Below are positions 58,450-64,000 of a stretch of 64,000 nt of DNA, piece after piece. A program made the translations under genes and the position numbers. The notes under the pieces were generated by a model. That model saw nothing but the letters and a program-made list of their open reading frames with translations, had not been told where the DNA came from and ran no database searches. Numbering within the stretch: the stretch's first letter is position 1; each line of letters starts with the position of its first letter. Source of the stretch: Onchocerca lupi (lineage: Eukaryota > Nematoda > Chromadorea > Rhabditida > Onchocercidae); assembly GCA_028564675.1 (NCBI GenBank), contig JAOVVO010000366.1, positions 1 to 64,000 on the forward strand, written 5' to 3'.

Positions 58450-61400
58450 CGAGAAATTGCAAAGTACTAAAAAAAAAAAAAAAGAAAAGTTTGATGTAAA
58501 TGATTGAAAGTTCGATCCGTCAAAATATTGTGACAGAAGAATCAAAACATCGAAACAGTCGGATAATGTCAAGAAGATCGTTGTAGGAACAACTGCTTCA
58601 ATAATCCAAACTGTTGTTTCCTTTGATGTATAAACAATTTGAGAGTAATTAATTCCATTAAGCATCGATTGCTTTCGGTAAATTTGAGACGATTCCTTCG
58701 ACGGCAAGAAGAAGGAAAGAATTTCATTGCGAGAAAAGGAAAGGGAATTTCCAACTTTTCAATCAAAAATTTTATTCAAATTATCAATTGATAATTTAGT
58801 TTGATCATATATATATATTTATCATCTACAGGTGATTTCTTTGATTATTTATCATCTTTTAACAATGAAAATTAACTCAGAGTTGTATGAATCATTATCA
58901 TCTTCAGCAAATGTTGCTAAGTTGAATTTGAATAAAACTCAAATTTTCTCAAGTCTTATTTGCAAAATTTTTAATAAACATAAACATAAACAAAAACATG
59001 TGTTTATAACCTCTTTAAAATATTTTATCAAATTTTAAACAACAAATGACTTATCAAAAAAAAAAAAATAAAACAATATCTAGAAATTGCAAATTACTAA
59101 AAAAAAAAAAAAATTAAATACAGTGGTAAATACTAAAATGGCGAAATTATTTCAAAACAATCCTCTAATCTTAGCTTAGCTTTAAAATAAGAGAACTTTG
59201 AAAAAATTTTTAAATTGATTAAAATTTTAAATGAAATATGAAAAGTATGGATAATTATAATATTGTCATTGAGTTTAGTTTATATGAAATATTTATTTCA
59301 AATAATAGATGTGAATATTATTCATGCAAATTTAATTCGCCCACAAAATTAAGAAATATAAAAATAGCCTTTGCTAAATTCGAAAATATTCTGAGAGAAA
59401 ATTCTCAAATAATTTTACACATTGGGAGAAAACTACCGGAAATTAGAACATACCAATAAAATGTTCCTCTTTAAGAAGTGCTAATATTTTGCGGAAAATC
59501 AAAATTCGAGCAGCTTTCAAAATTAAATGAATTTTACTCTTATTTTATTTGCAAAAATTAATCTAATTTTTGCATAATTTCAACATTTTATCATTTATCC
59601 TAATGAGATGAAATAATTTCTTTGATAAGAAAAATTGGCAATTCAAACTTTATCACCAGGAAATGCGTTTTATTAAATCTCAAGATAATTCTAATATTTA
59701 AAATATAATTTGCTTATTATCATTAATTAAAAATTGAAACGAAAAATATGCATAATTCGAATTGTTTCTTAAATTGAAAGAATTCTGGGATCATTGAATC
59801 GATAGCTTACAATATATTGAAAACATTAAATTAGTTGACAATATATCGAGAATGATTGAATTTTGAGTTAAAATAAAATTGATACTTTTAATAAAATATC
59901 TTTCAAATAATTCAAGCATTGTATCAATTGTAAATCTAAAAAAAGAAAAACATAAATAATTTGTCAATTAATTCATTTTTACAGGATAATTAATGATCAG
60001 AATCTTAAAATGCTGATAATTTATGTTTTCCTCGAATGCAAATTTAATATTTTGTTAATCGTTGTAAAATATTTTGTTAGTCGTTATAAAAAGTTTTTTC
60101 ATGCCTAAAAAATAATACTACAATTTTAAATTTAAATTTAAAAAACAAATTCTTTCTTTTTGATTAGTTTTATTTTATTAATATTAACATTTGAGGAAAA
60201 TATAATAAAATGATTCTTTAGAATAATATAAAAAATAAATTTTTATTAACAAATTTACTGCAATTCTAAATATAAATTTTAGAAACAAATTCTTGCATTT
60301 TTAGTAAAATTTATTCATTCTTATTATTTTAAAGAATCATTTCATTCTTGCAATTTATTTATTTATTTAGTCTAACAACTTTTTTATTTTAAAAAATGAT
60401 AAATTATTCTTCAGAATAAAAATAAATAAAGAAGCTACAAGAATGAAATAATTTGAAATTTACATTTACAGTTCTACTTTTCGAAATCGATTGTTAAAAT
60501 AAAAACGAATCATTTGGTATAATTTAATAATTTTCTAAAAATTTAAAATGATAGAAATGAGTATATCGATCAATTAATCCAATACTATTACAGTTATTTA
60601 TTACAATCAAAAGTCTATTTGACATTAAATATTCAATATTGATTCATAATTTATAATATCTATTTCTTCCTTTCTTGAATAGTTAATTTTGATTAGCTAA
60701 TACTTAAATTTATTACTTATTTGCTAATCCAAGATGACATAATTTATGTTTTAGCATCAAAAGTGGACTTTAAAATATTGACCGTAGAATTTGAATAATT
60801 AATGAATGGACAATTTATTTCATCTATTGGTCAGTCTAATTTATTTTATGCGTACATAATCAAGCTATCGATAATTTTAAATTATTATGCATTAGATAGT
60901 CAATTTTATTGGATTATTCTTTTTTTTTTTTTTTTATTTTTAAATTTTTCGAAAATTCAAATCTTACATGCAACTAAAAATTCTCAGACCTAAAATTATT
61001 TTCGAACAACTTTTTTCATAAATTTTTTTTTTTTTTTTTTTTTTAATTTACTTGTTTACAATGTTTTTTTTTTTTCATTACTTTACTTAATCGATGAAAC
61101 AATGAATTGCTGGTTGTTTATCAGTAATTTCGTATTTAATCAGTTTATTTTCGCATTTACTTCTAAAATTTAATCATTTTTACAAATTTAATCAATGTCA
61201 CGGTATTGTTACAACGAGAATTGTTATGATGTTAAAATTTATCGAAACAAAAGATGAAGAAGCGAAAAAAAGAAAATGATGAAAAACATTTTCCACATTT
61301 TCGCTATTAATCATCATTTTTGAGAGCAATAATGCCGCCGTTGAAATTAATTTTCAAACGACATATATCTTAAAATAAAATAATTTCAGCTCTTGTCTGA

Positions 61401-62371
61401 TATTTGACCAGTTAAAGTGCATTGATTCATTTGGGAAATAAAAAATTTTTCGACTTTCTGAAAAATTTAAATCAAATGAATGAATGATTGATTAATTTGC
61501 TTGATTTTACTCGAGAAAAAAAAACAATGAAATAATAAAAGACATTCATTTATTCTTATTTTAAATATAAATTTATAAGATTATAAGCTAACTTTGCGAT
61601 AGTTAGAATTCAAAAATTCAATCGTTTAATTGAAAATAAATTTTTCAAACAGAAATTTTTGAAATTTTTATTCTGACAAGAAGTGAAAATTAAGAAGAAT
61701 TAAAAAAATAAAGCTCTAATTTTGATGAATGTTTGTTAGAAATTTTAAATTCACTGAAAATTTAGAAATTTGATAAATACATGAAATGTCTGAAACTTTT
61801 ATAAATCAATTCAAATTATCATAAAATAACATATGATAATTTGAAATTTATCAAAAGCAAATTATTCCGAATAAATTAAAGTATTTCTATTGAAATTTAA
61901 TCGTACTGTTCGCAAAATAGAATTGATTGTTTCGCAAATTTGATCATTGCTCATAAACATTAACAATTGTAATTTGTTTATTAGTTGAAAGTGTTAAAAT
62001 TTCATTAAAAAAAAATCTTCCAATAATCTTTCCTTTCTTTTCTTATTTGATGCAATTATATTGTTATCAGAATCAGATTGATATGTAATTTTTCAAGTTT
62101 CTGTGATAAAATTCATGAATATCAAGTAAATTTAGCAAAAAATTGAAATTAACTGATCATTTCCAGAATATATAGGCCTAGCAAATAACTTCCTTAAGGC
62201 CAGTCAGATTTTCATAATCCATTGATAGAATTGAATTGTTTAGTGATCGAGATTAGTTGACATGAAATCAATAATGATCGGAAAAGTTTTCGATTTTGTG
62301 ATAAGTGATTGTCGTGAAGTTTCACGAATCAAACCATTTCATCACTGTAGCAAAATAGTAAACCAAATAAT

Positions 62372-62460
62372 AATAATAATAAATAATAATAACATTAATG
62401 ACTAATAGTAATAATTGACAATAACAATAATAATGATAATTATAAATAAATAAATAATAG
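62372..62460 (+). repeat. (AAT)n-rich low-complexity stretch
   Basis: Imperfect AATAAT and AATAATAG units of about 90 bp. Confidence 0.85.
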
Positions 62461-64000
62461 CTTATTATGAGTAAAATTACGCTACTTTATGACTAATCAA
62501 TTAATAAATTGTTCATTTTCTCTCCGCTTTTTCATATCAAAACAGTTAATAAATTAAATTTATGTCATCTTAAAATTATCATTCATCAATCAATTTGATC
62601 CTTACTAATTAGCATTTCTTGTTCAATGCGAATATGATTTAAACTCTCAGAAATATTCATTTTTCATTTATCTCGTCAATTTTACGTTCATCATTTCAAA
62701 TGGGAGAATTACGATGGTAATCGATCGTTTGAAAATACTTCTACTAAACTTTGCATAGCAAATTTTAGCATTTTTATCATTTTTTCTTATAAAATGGCCT
62801 AACACAGTACATCATTTTCCACTTGTTTCTTTCACGTAAAATTTTGGAATTTTCATGAAAAAGTTTACAAATATTCATGATTGATCAACGATCAAATCGC
62901 TATCACGTGAATTGCGTAAGCGATTTTGACGATAATCATTTTAGCTATAAACAAATAACATCACATTCATTGCCATAAACTTCATTTATTCATCGTTAAT
63001 TTCAATTTTCATAATTGTAAAATTACAAATTATATTCTGGACAATCAATCAATATCGTGATAACAGTATCTAATTCTGAGAAACAAATAATTTTAATTAA
63101 AATATAACAAACATTCGGTAACTAATATGTGAAATTTAACTAAATTCGCTTTGATAATTAAAAAATCGAAAATTAATTTGAAAAATGAAAAGCAAACAAT
63201 CTGGAAATGAATTATCATTTATCATAAACAATAAAACATATCAAACAATAATAATATCTGAAATGATACAAACTAACAATAAGCATAACAATGAATATTT
63301 ATAAATTCATTTGTCATTCCAATTGTTTTAAGTGAAATATTCGAATAAATCGATATCAATCGATAATTCACTTAAATTTCCAATTTTACATCAAAATTAA
63401 ATGATCTTTATAGCAATCGATATTGATTCTCGAAATTATTTAAATCATATTTCAAATGTTCAACTATTGGAAAGATTAGATTATCATAGTTATTATTTGA
63501 TATTATAAGATATCATATTACATATTCATGCCAGATGGAAATGCTGGCATGCTGAAATTTACAATTGGAAAAGTTTCCAATTGATTTCTGCAATAACAAA
63601 CAAACAAACAAATATATGAATGTAATTTGCAATATTCAAATTTACATATTTTGTCAATTTAAAAATATGAAATTAGAATTGCAATTTGCTAAAATTAATA
63701 GAAAATGATCGATTAAAATGATTGTTTTAGAAAAGAAAAATAAAATTTATGGGGGTAAAATGTATATTAAATTATTAAGTATTTCTATTTCTAATCAAGT
63801 TCTTGAAGAGAAAAATTCAATTTTTATTTAATTTAAAGTACTTTTTGATGTCATAAAAATATGATATTATAAAAATGTGATATCAGAAATTATTTCAAAA
63901 TTAAATCAAAAAAAATGAGTCTTTCTCCTTAAGAATTTAATAATAATTATAAATATTTGATAATTTAATACATATTTCGTCCTTTCTTAATCTTCTAGCG

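Larger units (their letters stand above)
42961..64000. other. 21-kb gene desert upstream of lin-39
   Basis: No homeodomain, splice-bounded coding run or RNA gene recognised on either strand. Open frames are short and dominated by Phe, Lys, Ile or Ser from homopolymers and ATTC repeats. Notable items are listed separately: ATTC repeat, GAGA tract plus YY1-like site, 32-bp and 54-bp tandem repeats, a palindrome at 47025, an inverted repeat at 49232, a GC-richer island at 51940-52150, another at about 54960-55080, and an inverted repeat at 62894. Confidence 0.6.

Noticed and set aside
58351..58707. 118-codon minus-strand frame
   Set aside because: Dominated by a Phe run from poly(A); not splice-bounded and no motif.
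58820..58840. CACCTGTAGATG on the minus strand, reminiscent of the miR-10/miR-57 mature sequence often found near Hox4/5 genes
   Set aside because: The seed lacks the ACCCTGT core, the match stops after 12 bases and flanking sequence does not fold into a precursor hairpin by eye.
1..64000. tRNA, rRNA, CRISPR array, bacterial endosymbiont insert or viral gene
   Set aside because: No B-box/A-box pairs, rRNA cores, spaced repeats, bacterial-like gene runs or viral protein signatures were seen by eye; a covariance-model scan would be needed for certainty about small RNAs.
26527..64000. A second homeobox or other Hox-cluster gene
   Set aside because: No further WFQNRR-type codon run or YPWM motif was found on either strand; the only homeodomain is the one split at 27468/26526.

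Overview
This is a very AT-rich eukaryotic window with short exons, GT-AG introns and no bacterial operon structure. The gene models, a LIN-39-type Hox gene and gene order point to a nematode. A parasitic spirurid (for example a filarial worm) is my inference from base composition and large Hox introns; nothing here fixes the species. All real coding content lies in the left two thirds. Most genes are split into small exons, and I assembled the models by hand from splice sites, reading phase and family similarity.

Layout. 1-2720: AT-rich flank with one or two candidate terminal exons on the minus strand. 2721-3266: five-finger C2H2 protein (minus). 4274-8575: decayed Helitron material, with Rep/helicase remains on the minus strand, two copies of a Helitron-like terminal sequence and a second helicase scrap on the plus strand. 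9991-13625: ten-exon LMBR1/LMBR1L-family membrane protein (minus), 472 aa. 14247-15446: intronless RCC1L-like seven-blade propeller protein (plus). 15674-21566: sixteen-exon DNA ligase IV (plus), 883 aa, 227 bp behind RCC1L and possibly co-transcribed with it. 21567-26370: intergenic. 26371-42188: Hox gene of the lin-39 (Dfd/Scr/Hox4-5) type (minus), five coding exons including a 20-nt microexon and an 11.1-kb intron. 42189-64000: about 22 kb with no recognisable gene, the presumed regulatory landscape upstream of the Hox gene.

How it fits together. Ligase IV is the end-joining ligase and RCC1L a probable mitochondrial GTPase/ribosome factor; their closeness suggests shared transcription rather than shared function. 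To my knowledge lig-4 and lin-39 also lie on the same C. elegans cosmid (C07H6), so this looks like retained microsynteny around a Hox gene. The most interesting material is non-coding: small GC-richer islands in the giant intron and upstream desert, recurring TTGATTTACGR sites that match the PBX-HOX9/10 composite class (also in a 54-bp tandem repeat), a bulged hairpin 0.6 kb upstream of the Hox start, and a GAGA tract next to a YY1-like GATGGCGGC motif. I found no convincing new protein system, RNA gene, CRISPR array or bacterial insert.
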